From NCBI GenBank assembly GCA_023391815.1, contig JAEWAF010000105.1, positions 146,983-210,982 on the forward strand: a stretch of 64,000 nucleotides of DNA. Reading direction: 5' to 3'. Position numbers and translations under genes: made by a program. Positions 22,980-32,366 of this stretch are shown piece by piece. Within the stretch, counting starts at the first letter, position 1; each line of letters opens with the position of its first letter. The notes below the pieces were generated by a model. That model had not been told where the DNA came from and searched no databases. It saw only the letters and a program-made list of their open reading frames with translations. This DNA comes from Pseudomonadota bacterium (lineage in GTDB: Bacteria; Pseudomonadota; Gammaproteobacteria; Steroidobacterales; Steroidobacteraceae).

Positions 22980-23828
22980 ATGGCTCACAGCATCACCAGC
23001 ATGGCGCTGTTCTGCGATTTCGAGAACATCGCGCTCGGTGTGCGTGACGCACAGTACGCGAAGTTCGACATCGACCGCGTGCTCGAGCGTCTGCTGCTCA
23101 AGGGCAGTATCGTCGTGAAGAAGGCGTACTGCGACTGGGATCGCTACAAGGATTTCAAGAAGCCGATGCACGAGGCGTCGTTCGAGCTGATCGAGATCCC
23201 ACACGTGAAGATCTCGGGCAAGAACTCCGCCGACATCCGCCTGGTGGTGGACGCGCTGGATCTTTGTTACACCAAGGCGCACGTCGACACGTTCGTCATC
23301 ATCAGCGGCGACTCGGACTTCTCGCCGCTGGTCAGCAAGCTCCGAGAAAACAACAAGACCGTGATCGGCGTCGGCGTGAAGTCCTCGACCTCGGACTTGC
23401 TGATCGCCAACTGCGACGAGTTCATTTATTACGACGATCTGGTGCGGCAGGAAGAGAAGAAGCGTCACCAGCGCGCGCGTCGCAAACAGCCCGCGGCGTC
23501 CAAGCAAACGTCCGCCGCTGCCGGCACGGAAACGCCGAAGGCTCCGAAGCCGGAGACGAGCGAGGAGGATCGCAAGCAACAGGCGTTCGACCTGGTGCTC
23601 GACACCATCGACGCGCTGGCCGAGGAGCGCGATCAGGACGAAAAGATCTGGGGCTCGATGGTCAAACAGACCTTGAAGCGTCGCAATCCCGGCTTCAACG
23701 AAAGTTATTTCGGCTTCCGGACTTTCAGCGATCTGCTCGAGGAAGCCGAGCAGCGCAAGCTGTTGACGCTGGAGCCGGATCAGAAATCCGGCGGCTACAT
23801 CATCCGCCGGGCACCGCGGCCGGAATAG
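22980..23828 (+). CDS. NYN-domain (PIN-like) putative RNase with C-terminal OST-HTH/LOTUS domain
   Basis: 282 residues. The NYN domain is at 8-155, with acidic active-site candidates in ALFCDFENI, KNSADIRLVVDAL and IISGDSDFSPLV (LabA/DUF88 group). A basic linker (RARRKQPAA) leads to an OST-HTH/LOTUS domain at about 200-280 (KIWGSMVKQTLKRRNPGF). This arrangement suggests a nuclease guided to RNA by the LOTUS domain. The start directly abuts the corA stop. The last 29 bases overlap the convergent EEP gene. Confidence 0.85.
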   Translation: MAHSITSMALFCDFENIALGVRDAQYAKFDIDRVLERLLLKGSIVVKKAYCDWDRYKDFKKPMHEASFELIEIPHVKISGKNSADIRLVVDALDLCYTKAHVDTFVIISGDSDFSPLVSKLRENNKTVIGVGVKSSTSDLLIANCDEFIYYDDLVRQEEKKRHQRARRKQPAASKQTSAAAGTETPKAPKPETSEEDRKQQAFDLVLDTIDALAEERDQDEKIWGSMVKQTLKRRNPGFNESYFGFRTFSDLLEEAEQRKLLTLEPDQKSGGYIIRRAPRPE

Positions 23829-24771
23829 TCACGTCGGTCACGACGGGTAGATGATCGGAGCCGAGCGACGGGCCGATGCCGGTGCTCAGGCTGCGCCAGT
23901 GCCGTGACAACAAACAATGATCGATGCGTATGCCGACCGGTGCAAACTGCGCCGGCCAGCTCCGCGCCAGGCCGAAGCCGAGCGCGGCATCGTGCAGCCC
24001 TGACTGCTCGAGCGCGTCGCTGAAATATTCCGACCAGGGGGTGAGATTGAAATCGCCCGCAACCAGCAGCGGCCCCCGCTGCACCTTACTCAAAGCCACC
24101 AGCGAATTGAGCTCCTGATTGCGATACTGCGAATTGCGCGGACCGAGCGGCCAGTTCAAATGCACGCCGAGCACGGTCACCGACGTGCCTCGCCAATCCA
24201 ACATCAAACGCGACGCGACCGCGCCACCTTGAGCGAGCGGCACCGATTCCGCGGACAGCACCGGCCACTTGGTGAAGACTGCCGCGCCCATGCGGCTGGT
24301 ATCCATTTGATAATGCGGATACGTCGGCAACAGCGGCAACAACATTTCCGCTTGCGGCTGGGTCAGCTCGACCAGCACGACCGCGTCCGCTTGTGACTTT
24401 TCGATGTACTCCGCGACTCGCGCCATGTCGAGATTGCGGAACCAGACATTGAATGAGACGAGTCGGAATGTCTGCTCGCGGGTCGTCGCGGTGGCTGACT
24501 TGACGGGCTCGCTGGCAATGTAAGGAAGCAGCGGCACGACACTGACCCCAAAGCCGACCGCGGCGGCGACGGCCACCCGGAAACGTCGCAGCGCCATCAG
24601 CACACAGGCGAGCAAAACAAACAACGCCGCGTACTGCACCCGGAAATGAGCAAACAAATCGAGCGGCCAGGCGAGACGGCCCAGCAGCCCCGCAAGCAGG
24701 CACAACCAGACACCCGCAGTGCCCGGGATCGCGAGCCTGTTGGCGATACGAAGCAACGGTGAACGAAACAA
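23800..24771 (-). CDS. Membrane-anchored endonuclease/exonuclease/phosphatase-family protein
   Basis: 323 residues. Three N-terminal membrane helices (about 15-95) are followed by an EEP domain with the family residues SFNVWFRNLD, VVLVELTQ, GVHLNWPLG, AGDFNLTPWS, IRIDHCLLS and GSDHLPVV. This group is often labelled DUF/EEP 'membrane phosphodiesterase'; substrates may be phospholipid head groups or nucleic acids. The catalytic aspartate/histidine pairs are intact. It is convergent with the NYN gene, and a 155-residue unknown gene lies upstream in the same direction. Confidence 0.82.
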   Translation of the reverse strand: MFRSPLLRIANRLAIPGTAGVWLCLLAGLLGRLAWPLDLFAHFRVQYAALFVLLACVLMALRRFRVAVAAAVGFGVSVVPLLPYIASEPVKSATATTREQTFRLVSFNVWFRNLDMARVAEYIEKSQADAVVLVELTQPQAEMLLPLLPTYPHYQMDTSRMGAAVFTKWPVLSAESVPLAQGGAVASRLMLDWRGTSVTVLGVHLNWPLGPRNSQYRNQELNSLVALSKVQRGPLLVAGDFNLTPWSEYFSDALEQSGLHDAALGFGLARSWPAQFAPVGIRIDHCLLSRHWRSLSTGIGPSLGSDHLPVVTDVTIPAAVPGG

Positions 24772-24779
24772 GTCGCTGC

Positions 24780-25247
24780 TTACATCAAAACTTTGGCTGA
24801 CGCGCGAGGCACGGCGCGGCCAGTGGCGTTGGCATAGAACAGGTCCATGGTTCGAATGCCTTTCACCCGGCGCGTGGAACGCCGGACTTCTCGCAACAGC
24901 TTCAGCAGCAATTGTTCGTTGGCGCGGCGACCGCCGCTGGCGAATTCCGCCGTGATGCCGATGTGGACGACGGTTACATGCTCGATGTCCTGGCGGGCGT
25001 ACACGGCAACCCCGACCGGACGACCTGTCTGCACGTCGATGGCGAACAGCGACTGCACTTCCGGCAGCCCCTTCATATGAATGCGCAGGCGGTCGCGATC
25101 GGCAACGATCTCCGGCGCCCCGAATTTCTCGATGGCATCGGCGATGCAGGCGCTGACCCGCTCCTGGCAGGCATTGAAAAACAGCAGCGCTTCCAGCGCC
25201 GACTTTTGCGCGACGGGCACGTGCGATTTGAATTCTATTTGGCTCAT
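24780..25247 (-). CDS. Uncharacterised protein, possibly GNAT-like
   Basis: 155 residues, not recognised. The central strand-turn-helix stretch (VAVYARQDIEHVTVVHIGI followed by an RRANEQLLLKLLREVRR helix) has the rhythm of a GNAT acetyltransferase core. The pyrophosphate-loop Q/RxxGxG/A motif is not evident, so the assignment is weak. Start at ATG 25247; codons upstream are open but low-complexity. It ends 8 bases before the EEP gene start and is probably co-transcribed with it. Confidence 0.6.
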   Translation of the reverse strand: MSQIEFKSHVPVAQKSALEALLFFNACQERVSACIADAIEKFGAPEIVADRDRLRIHMKGLPEVQSLFAIDVQTGRPVGVAVYARQDIEHVTVVHIGITAEFASGGRRANEQLLLKLLREVRRSTRRVKGIRTMDLFYANATGRAVPRASAKVLM

Positions 25248-25841
25248 GACCCTAACGGCGTTCCAAGACAATGGCGACCTCGACCCACCGGAGCTGAACG
25301 GAACCGTCGATCTGGCTGGCGAGGGCGCATCATGAGCGGCGGCCACGGGCTTGTCGAGCATCCCAAGCTACCTATCGCGGTGCGTAACTGCTTGCAACGG
25401 CGGCGAAAACGCCCGGTTGTCGCATAAACGCGCCATTGACTTGGCCCGGCCTGCCGAGGCAAAACTGTCTGCTGCAGCGCCTTCGGCCAAGCATCGGGGG
25501 CGCGCTGTTGCAGTCACGTCACAGCAGCGGGCGAGCCCACTCGGGTCCCGGCAAGCCGGGCTCGGGATCGGCCCGACGAGCGCTTTAAGCCTTTCCGGAA
25601 GTCTCAGCAGCGCGATTCGCGCAGGCGTCCGCGCGAAACTTTGAACTGGCGCAAGTTTTCGTGATTTAAAAACGGGAACTGAGTCGAGCGACAGTCAAAG
25701 TGCTTATTGTCAGATTAGATACTCGGTTCATCAGGGAGCGAAAGCCGCAGTCTGGGAAGACATCGGCGGGCGTTTCGCACATTCCGGCTCGAGGGTAGGT
25801 CTGCGCGGCCAGCGCGGCGCGCGCGACCAAGGGGAAGAGAT
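25248..25841. other. Non-coding stretch upstream of the CheA-like operon
   Basis: No convincing gene. It holds the divergent promoters for the unknown minus-strand gene and for the signalling operon. A weak sigma-70-like pair on the plus strand is TTGAAC (25641-25646) with TTTAAA (25665-25670, 18-base spacer). Several GC hairpins occur, for example CCCGGC/GCCGGG near 25556-25563, but no recognised RNA family. Confidence 0.4.
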
Positions 25842-28157
25842 ATGGGAATTCTTGATCTAGGTCGATACAAGGGAATCGTGTTCGCGATCACCGGGTTCCT
25901 GGTGTTCATCGCCATCATCCTGGCGGTGAACCACGGCAAGGCCGGCCAGTTCTCCGATAACGTCGCGGGCGTGCGCTTCCTGGAGAACCAGGCGGTCCAG
26001 CCGCATGCGGTGTATGACGCCAGCGTGCAACTGGCGCAACGCCTGCAAAACGGCGAAAAGATCGATGAGGCGCTGGAGAGCCTGCGCAAGGCGGCCACCA
26101 CCTTCGATCGCTCCCTGAACAGCCTCGCCAACGGCGGCATGATCACGGACAGCGCCGGCGAGATCATCGTGTTGCCGTCCATGACCGAGCCCGACGCGGT
26201 TCAACAGCTGAAGAACGGCAGCAAGCTGTGGGACGGTTACAAGGCCAAGCTCGATCCCATCCTGCGTTTCTCCGGCTCACCCTATGTGACCGCTCAACCC
26301 ACGCCCGCCCCCGCGCCGGCCCCGGTCGCCAACGGTAAGAATGCCGCTCCCGCGGTCGCCGCTCCTGTTCCGGCGGCCCCGACGATTCAGCTCAGCCCTC
26401 GCGGCCGTCGTCTGCAGACCGCGCTGACCGATCTCACTCAATACGGCAACACCGTCCACGGCCAGCTTTCCAAGGTGCTGACCGACCTGTCCACGCAGGT
26501 CGAAGCGCACAGCCGTAAACAGACCGACACGCTGCGTTACATCCAGGTCGGCGGCATGGCCGCGGCCCTGCTGCTGCTCGGCGCGATCTTCCTGTTCTTC
26601 ACCCGCAACTTGCGCAAGGAAGAAGCGTCGGCGAATCGGCAGCGCAAGGAAACGCAGGACATTCTGCGCACCGTGAACGAAGGCCTGTTCCTGCTGGACA
26701 AGGACCTGAAGCTGGGCAGCGAGCGCTCGATGGCGCTCAACGCTATCTTCCGCCGCGAAGATTTCACCGACCTGACCTTCGACAAGCTGCTGAAAGACAT
26801 CGTCCCCGAGAAGACCCTCAAGACCGCGATGGACTACGTCGCGCTGCTGTGGGGCGAGCGTGTCAACGAGAAGCTGGTGAAGACCATCAACCCGCTGAAC
26901 GAAGTCGAAGTCCACTTCGACAACCCGGCCGGCGGCTTCGATACCCACTTCCTGGAATTCGACTTCAACCGCGTGAAGTCCGAAGGCTCGCTGTCCCACC
27001 TGCTGGTGACGGTGAACGACGTGACCAAGCGCGTGATGTTGTCGCGCGAGCTGCAGGAATCGCAGGAGAAGGCGCAGGCCCAGCTGGACCTGCTGTTGCG
27101 CATCCTGCACGTCGAGCCGGACAGCCTGACCAGCTTCCTCACCGACGCCGACGTGTCGTTGAAGATGGTGAACTCCATCCTCAAGGAGCCGGCGCGCGAA
27201 GAATCGGCGTTCCGCGCCAAGATCGACGGCATCTACCGCCAGGTGCATGCGGTTAAGGGCGAAGCGGCGGCGCTGGGCCTGAAGACCGTCGAGCAGCGCG
27301 CGCACGCATTCGAAGAATCCCTCAACGACCTGAAGGGCCGGTCCTCGCTGTCGGGTAGCGACTTCCTGCCGCTGGTCGTGAAACTGGACGATCTGTTCAA
27401 CCACCTCGCCCAGGTGCGCGAGATGTTGAGCCGGCTGGTCGATCTGCATCACGCCATCGCCAGCCGCCGCACCGCTGGCGGCGAAGTCGGTGCGGAGAAG
27501 GTGGATCAGTGGCTGGCCGGTCAGGATCAGACCCAGATCACCAAAGCCATCGTCTCCCCGCCGGATCTCGGCGAGACCACCGGCGCGGTCGGCGGCCTGG
27601 AACGCACCCTCGAGGATCTGGCGGCCCGCGTCGCGAGCAGCCAGTCCAAGCAGGTCAACCTGCGTTGTGCCGGCCTCGACGCCGTGCCCGAGGCTTATCG
27701 TCGCGCGGTCAAGGACATCACCATTCAATTGGTCCGCAACGCGGTCGTGCACGGGATCGAAGAGCCGAACGAGCGCACCAAGGTCAACAAGGCGGCCGCT
27801 GGCGCCCTCGCCGTCGAGTTCACCCCGCGCGGCACCGACGGTTACGAGCTGATCGTTCAGGACGATGGCCGTGGCTTACAGCTGGAGCGGATCAAGGAAG
27901 TCGCGGTGGAGCGCGGCCTGATCACCCCGGCGCAGGCCGCGATGCTCGACCCGCGCCAGACCATGGCCCTGATTTTCCGCCCCGGCTTCTCGACGGCGGA
28001 TCGCGTGACCACCGACGCCGGCCGCGGCGCCGGCATGGACCTGGTGCGCATTCTGGTCGCCGAGCTCGGCGGCCGCGTCGGCCTGGCCTCGGCCGGCGGC
28101 AAGTTCTCCAAGTTCAAGATCTGGCTGCCCGCGACCCAGAGCGCGGCGGCGGCTTGA
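25842..28157 (+). CDS. Membrane-bound CheA-like hybrid-free histidine kinase (sensor-PAS-Hpt-HATPase)
   Basis: 771 residues. TM1 is at about 12-30, then a periplasmic sensor with an A/P-rich stretch (about 150-190), TM2 at about 234-254, a PAS-like domain at about 265-400, a coiled coil, an Hpt-type domain with phospho-acceptor H469 in HAVKGEAAALG, and a CheA-type ATPase (N box VRNAVVHGIE, G boxes DDGRGL and GRGAGMDLVR). The CheW-binding SH3 domain and P2 are absent, so it cannot couple to classical receptor arrays. It senses directly in the periplasm. It is followed by CheY, CheX and a receiver-TonB hybrid on the same strand. Confidence 0.85.
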   Translation: MGILDLGRYKGIVFAITGFLVFIAIILAVNHGKAGQFSDNVAGVRFLENQAVQPHAVYDASVQLAQRLQNGEKIDEALESLRKAATTFDRSLNSLANGGMITDSAGEIIVLPSMTEPDAVQQLKNGSKLWDGYKAKLDPILRFSGSPYVTAQPTPAPAPAPVANGKNAAPAVAAPVPAAPTIQLSPRGRRLQTALTDLTQYGNTVHGQLSKVLTDLSTQVEAHSRKQTDTLRYIQVGGMAAALLLLGAIFLFFTRNLRKEEASANRQRKETQDILRTVNEGLFLLDKDLKLGSERSMALNAIFRREDFTDLTFDKLLKDIVPEKTLKTAMDYVALLWGERVNEKLVKTINPLNEVEVHFDNPAGGFDTHFLEFDFNRVKSEGSLSHLLVTVNDVTKRVMLSRELQESQEKAQAQLDLLLRILHVEPDSLTSFLTDADVSLKMVNSILKEPAREESAFRAKIDGIYRQVHAVKGEAAALGLKTVEQRAHAFEESLNDLKGRSSLSGSDFLPLVVKLDDLFNHLAQVREMLSRLVDLHHAIASRRTAGGEVGAEKVDQWLAGQDQTQITKAIVSPPDLGETTGAVGGLERTLEDLAARVASSQSKQVNLRCAGLDAVPEAYRRAVKDITIQLVRNAVVHGIEEPNERTKVNKAAAGALAVEFTPRGTDGYELIVQDDGRGLQLERIKEVAVERGLITPAQAAMLDPRQTMALIFRPGFSTADRVTTDAGRGAGMDLVRILVAELGGRVGLASAGGKFSKFKIWLPATQSAAAA

Positions 28158-28221
28158 TGCCCCTGATGTGACGGACCGAAACAACTTCGCCCTGGAATAC
28201 TGAAGACCAAGAGGGACTGTA

Positions 28222-28641
28222 ATGGCGAGCGCCAATGCCAAGGCTGCACCGTTGACGAACGGGAAGCTCAAGCTCATGATTTGTGACGATTCGAACATAA
28301 TTCGCCGCAAGATCGAGCGAGAACTGCAGATCGAACGTCTGCAAGTGATCGCCACCGCGGCGAACGGCAAGCAGGCCGTCGAGGCCTTCCGCAAGGAGCC
28401 GGCCGACGTCGTCACCATGGACATCACGATGCCCGAGATGGATGGCATCGAGTGCGTCGAGAACCTGGTGAAGATCAAGCCGGACGTTCTCATCCTGGTG
28501 ATTTCGGCGCTCTCCGACAAGGCCACCGCGATCGAAGCATTGAAGAAGGGCGCCAATGGGTTTCTTTGCAAACCATTCACGGATCGCCAGCTGACGGAAG
28601 CGCTGGAAGAGCTGTTGAGGGGCGCCGGCAATGATGACTAA
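28222..28641 (+). CDS. Single-domain response regulator (CheY-like)
   Basis: 139 residues, one receiver domain. The acid pair is in MICDDSN, the phospho-acceptor in VTMDITMPEMDG, the switch serine in LVISAL and the lysine in FLCKPF. There is no output domain, so it signals by binding a partner. It is the predicted target of the CheA-like kinase 64 bases upstream and overlaps the CheX gene by 11 bases, implying coupled synthesis of regulator and phosphatase. Confidence 0.9.
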   Translation: MASANAKAAPLTNGKLKLMICDDSNIIRRKIERELQIERLQVIATAANGKQAVEAFRKEPADVVTMDITMPEMDGIECVENLVKIKPDVLILVISALSDKATAIEALKKGANGFLCKPFTDRQLTEALEELLRGAGNDD

Positions 28642-29080
28642 AGTTGAATTGGAAACGTTCGTCGAAGGAACGACGCACTACTTCGCGACCGCGGCCAACC
28701 AGCCCGCCTCGGTCGGCTCGCCCTATATCGTGCAGGAAGGCAAGCCCACGATTCAGGAATTCACCGGCATGATTTCCATCGCCGGCAAGCGTCGCGGCAT
28801 CGTTTATTTCACGGCTTCGCGCCCCATGCTCACCGTCATGCTGATGCGCATGGGCGAGACCGAGCTCACCCAGGAAAACATGTGCGACCTGGTGGGCGAA
28901 GTCGCCAACACGATCTCCGGCAATGCCCGCCGCGATTTCGGCAAGGACTTCATGATCTCGGTGCCGACCGTGGTGGCCGGCGAGCCCGAGAAGATCGTGA
29001 CCCCCGACAACATCCGCTCCTTCGTCATTCCGATCAACTGGCGCAGTCATTCGGCGCAACTGGTCGTTTGTCTGGAGTGA
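28631..29080 (+). CDS. cheX: CheX-family CheY-P phosphatase
   Basis: 149 residues, CheC/CheX/FliY fold. The single catalytic helix carries the conserved glutamate and asparagine in DLVGEVANTISGNARR (E...N spaced by three), as in CheX. CheX dimers dephosphorylate CheY-P. The upstream overlap with the receiver gene and the kinase before it give a self-contained phosphorelay with kinase, regulator and phosphatase. Confidence 0.85.
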   Translation: MMTKVELETFVEGTTHYFATAANQPASVGSPYIVQEGKPTIQEFTGMISIAGKRRGIVYFTASRPMLTVMLMRMGETELTQENMCDLVGEVANTISGNARRDFGKDFMISVPTVVAGEPEKIVTPDNIRSFVIPINWRSHSAQLVVCLE

Positions 29081-29098
29081 CGAACCGAGAATGACGAC

Positions 29099-31003
29099 GT
29101 GCCCAGTACGCGGCCCGATGACTTTCTCAACACGGTCCGCACCACCGCGGCGCGACCGGGTCAGGTCATTGATGTCGTCGTAGTAACGGCAGATGGCGGC
29201 TTGCGCGAAGCCCTGCGCAGCTCCGCCGGCTCCGAGCACGCTCTCTGGGATGTTCCTTCCGCCGATGCGGCCGTCGACTATCTGGTCGGCGGCCGCTGCG
29301 ACGTCCTCATCGCCGACTTGGGTTCGCTGCACGGTGACGTGCCCGCGTTGCTGGAGCGTCTGCAGGTGCAGTTCCCCGAATTGATCTTCATGGCCATCGG
29401 CCGGCGTGAAGACGAAGGCACCGTCGCGTCGTTGCTCAGCACCGGCCGCATCTACCGTTATCTGCACAAGCCCATCTCGCCGGGCCGTGCATTCCAGTTC
29501 CTCAACGCGGCCACGCGTCGTTATAACGAGCTGCGCGACGGTCAACCGATCGCGCTACAGACGGTGCGTACCATCGCTCGCAAGCGACCGTATCTTGGCA
29601 AGGCGCTCGCGGCCGGCGCCGGAGTGCTCGCAGCCTTGATTGCATTCGGGATTTGGTGGAGTTCGCGCGACGAAGGTTTGCCCGCGACGTTGCAGACCAC
29701 GCACGTCGGGGACACTCCTGTCGAAGATCAGGTGAAGTCCAGACTGGGCAGCGCGCAGATCGCGTATCTCAGCGGTCGGCTCATCGATCCTCGCGGCGAC
29801 AATGCGCTCCAGTATTACCGAGACGTGCTGACCCTCGACGCGAACAATGCCGATGCCAAGGCGGGCGTGCAGAAAGTGATCGATACGCTCGAACAGCGCG
29901 TCATCAAAGCGCTGGAAGAACGGAACGCCGCTCGGGTCGTGACTGCCTGGACAGCATTGCAACGAGCCGCCCCGAATCATCCGCAGCTCGACACCTTGCG
30001 CTCGCAACTGTTGGCGCTGTCTCGATCGATGCCGAAAAGGCAGGCGACTGCTGCGAACACTTCTCGGCCGCTTGCGACCTTGCCAGTCGAAGCATCCCAG
30101 GCCAACTCGCTCACGAACGCGCATGTTGCCGGCCCGAGCACTCAGGCGTCCGGCTCCGACGGGCCAGCATCCGCATCGATCGCGCGCGAGAGCAATGTTT
30201 CCTCCGCTGCAAGTTCGGAAGCCGAGCGTCTTGCGGCTGCCGCTGCCGAACGCGAATTGGCCGACGCCATCGCACGTGAGCTCGCCGAACAGGAAGCAGC
30301 GGCGAATGCGCCGGCGGCTCAACTGGCCGACGCAAAAGGTACGGGCGCCGCGCCGACGAACGAGCCGCAGGGTACTGAGCCAGTGACCGCGCCCCAAGGT
30401 CCCTCGTTAGCTGAGCAAGTCGCCGCCATCAGCACGCTTCGCGAGCGCGGCGCTCTCATCGCTCCCGCAGGAAACAACGCATTCGACAGCGTGATGTCAC
30501 TCCGCGACCGCTACCCGGGTGCCGAAGAAGTACGGAGCGAACAGCAACGTCTCGCCTTCGTTCTGTTGGACCGCGCCCGCACGTCGCTCGCCGCCAATAA
30601 CGTCGACGAAGCAGCGATGCTGATCGAGCGTGCGAATACGTTGATTCCTGGCATGCAGGCGGTTCGCACGCTGCAAGAGCAACTGGCGACCGCTCAAGAA
30701 CAGCGCGACTTCAGCAAGAACGTCGCGCAGGCTGCTTCGTTGAAGCGTGTTCGTGAAGTGCCGCCGATTTATCCGCGAGACGCCCAGCGAGCCGGCACCG
30801 AGGGCTGGGTGCAAGTCGAATTCACGATCACGCCCGATGGCAGCACTCGAGACCTGCAGGTTCTCGACTCCGCGCCCAAGGAGGTGTTCGACAAAGCCGC
30901 GCTCGACTCGGTGAGCAAATGGCGATTCGAGCCCATTCGCAAAAACGGCGCGCCGGTCGCCCAGCGCGCCATGTTGCAAGTCAGGTTCGTGCTCAACGAT
31001 TGA
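29099..31003 (+). CDS. Receiver-like / single-TM / TonB C-terminal hybrid protein (copy 1)
   Basis: 634 residues. Residues 22-140 form a receiver-like fold, with a candidate acceptor D73 in DVLIADLG and K124 in LHKPIS, but the paired N-terminal acids are replaced (VVVVTAD). One membrane helix is at about 163-186. A TPR-like/alanine-rich periplasmic region follows (190-520), then a TonB C-terminal domain at about 545-634 (PPIYPRDAQRAGTEGWVQVE, KWRFEPI). The expected topology puts the receiver in the cytoplasm and the TonB domain in the periplasm. The GTG start at 29099 lies 18 bases after CheX. It resembles the protein at 45467-47512 throughout. The function is inferred to be signal-gated contact with outer-membrane or periplasmic partners. 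Confidence 0.8.
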   Translation: MPSTRPDDFLNTVRTTAARPGQVIDVVVVTADGGLREALRSSAGSEHALWDVPSADAAVDYLVGGRCDVLIADLGSLHGDVPALLERLQVQFPELIFMAIGRREDEGTVASLLSTGRIYRYLHKPISPGRAFQFLNAATRRYNELRDGQPIALQTVRTIARKRPYLGKALAAGAGVLAALIAFGIWWSSRDEGLPATLQTTHVGDTPVEDQVKSRLGSAQIAYLSGRLIDPRGDNALQYYRDVLTLDANNADAKAGVQKVIDTLEQRVIKALEERNAARVVTAWTALQRAAPNHPQLDTLRSQLLALSRSMPKRQATAANTSRPLATLPVEASQANSLTNAHVAGPSTQASGSDGPASASIARESNVSSAASSEAERLAAAAAERELADAIARELAEQEAAANAPAAQLADAKGTGAAPTNEPQGTEPVTAPQGPSLAEQVAAISTLRERGALIAPAGNNAFDSVMSLRDRYPGAEEVRSEQQRLAFVLLDRARTSLAANNVDEAAMLIERANTLIPGMQAVRTLQEQLATAQEQRDFSKNVAQAASLKRVREVPPIYPRDAQRAGTEGWVQVEFTITPDGSTRDLQVLDSAPKEVFDKAALDSVSKWRFEPIRKNGAPVAQRAMLQVRFVLND

Positions 31004-31022
31004 TGGCGACGTTCGGCTGAGC

Positions 31023-32342
31023 CTAGTGCGTCGCCGGCTGGCCGTCGCCTTGCAACTTCTCTTTGTCCTCAAAGCGGCGGCCCAACCAGTAGCCCAACAA
31101 GCCCCACAGTGCGGCCACGGCCGCTCCGAGCCAGGCGACGGCTGCGATACCGAAGCCGGCGCCGGCAACCCAGTTGTTCAACTGGGCGGACAGCGCATCG
31201 GCACCGCGATACACCGGCACGTCGACGGTGTTCTTGGCCTTGTACTTCGTTTCTTTATCGAGCGGGCTCCACAACATCTCGCGACCCGGGCGTACGAACG
31301 CGTACTCCATCGCCCGGCGCGCGATCACAACCACCATCAGCACCGAGAACGCACCCGAAACGGCCAACCCGGCAAAGGCGAAGATCATGAGCACCGGCAC
31401 GAAGGTAATGAGCGCCTTCACACCGAACTTCTCGGCGATGCGCCCGGTCAGGAAAATCTGCGACAACACGGTCAACGCCTGCACGATCCAGTCGAAGCGC
31501 GCGAAGATCTGGGTGCGGTTCTCGAGGCCCGGGAAATGCTCCTCGACCAGCCGCAGCTGTTCGAAATACAGCAACGTGTTCACGCAGGAAATGCCGACCA
31601 CGAAGAGCGCGATGCCGAGCACATACGGCGAGCGCAGGATGATAGTCACGCCGGCGAAGGGATTGCCGCCGATGGGACGATCGTCGGCCTTGTTCGTGGC
31701 ATCGGTGCGGCCGGACCAGACATTGAGCAGGATGCGCTGGCAGAAGATCGCGGCCACGAACAACGCCGCGCCGAAGAACAACACGCCACTATTGCCGATG
31801 TGGGACACGGCGAGATCCGAGATGAACGGTCCCATCAGCGCACCCGCGCTACCCCCGGCTGCGATGACGCCGAACAGCCGCTTGGTTTGATTCCGATCGA
31901 ACAGCTCGAGCAGAAAGCTCCAGAACACCGACAGCAGGAACAGGTTCACCACGCTGATGAACACATAGAAGAACTTGCCTGCGCCCATGTTGATCGCGTC
32001 CCCGCGCAATGACAGCCCGGTGATCACCAGTACGATCGCGACGATGGCATACGCCGCCGGCAGGAACACGCTGCGACGAAAGCGCGCGACCACCTCGCCG
32101 TAGACCGGAATGATCAACACCGAAACGATCGAGGTGACGATCCAGATATCGGCCAGCTTGTCGCGGCCGATGATGGTGCCGATGGTCTCGCGCACCGGAC
32201 GCACCGAGAAATAGCCGCTCCACATGAAAAAGAACAGGAAGAACGCAGCTACGACCGCCCCGGTCTCCGCCGGGTGAATCGGTGCCAGACGAGACAGCAA
32301 TCGGGCGAACGGCGACGGCGCCGCGTGAGTGGGCGTGTTCAT
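31023..32342 (-). CDS. Npt1/ATP-ADP-translocase-like MFS carrier
   Basis: 439 residues, about 12 membrane helices. The N-terminus with YFSVRPVRETIG and the loop GVIAAGGSAGALMGP resemble the Npt1/Npt2 nucleotide-transporter-like branch often annotated as MFS. In free-living bacteria these proteins are of unknown substrate, and energy parasitism does not apply. ATG 32342. It is convergent with the signalling operon (20-base gap) and lies just downstream of the M16 pair. Confidence 0.75.
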   Translation of the reverse strand: MNTPTHAAPSPFARLLSRLAPIHPAETGAVVAAFFLFFFMWSGYFSVRPVRETIGTIIGRDKLADIWIVTSIVSVLIIPVYGEVVARFRRSVFLPAAYAIVAIVLVITGLSLRGDAINMGAGKFFYVFISVVNLFLLSVFWSFLLELFDRNQTKRLFGVIAAGGSAGALMGPFISDLAVSHIGNSGVLFFGAALFVAAIFCQRILLNVWSGRTDATNKADDRPIGGNPFAGVTIILRSPYVLGIALFVVGISCVNTLLYFEQLRLVEEHFPGLENRTQIFARFDWIVQALTVLSQIFLTGRIAEKFGVKALITFVPVLMIFAFAGLAVSGAFSVLMVVVIARRAMEYAFVRPGREMLWSPLDKETKYKAKNTVDVPVYRGADALSAQLNNWVAGAGFGIAAVAWLGAAVAALWGLLGYWLGRRFEDKEKLQGDGQPATH

Positions 32343-32366
32343 GGGTCCTTGTTTATAGTTGTGACG

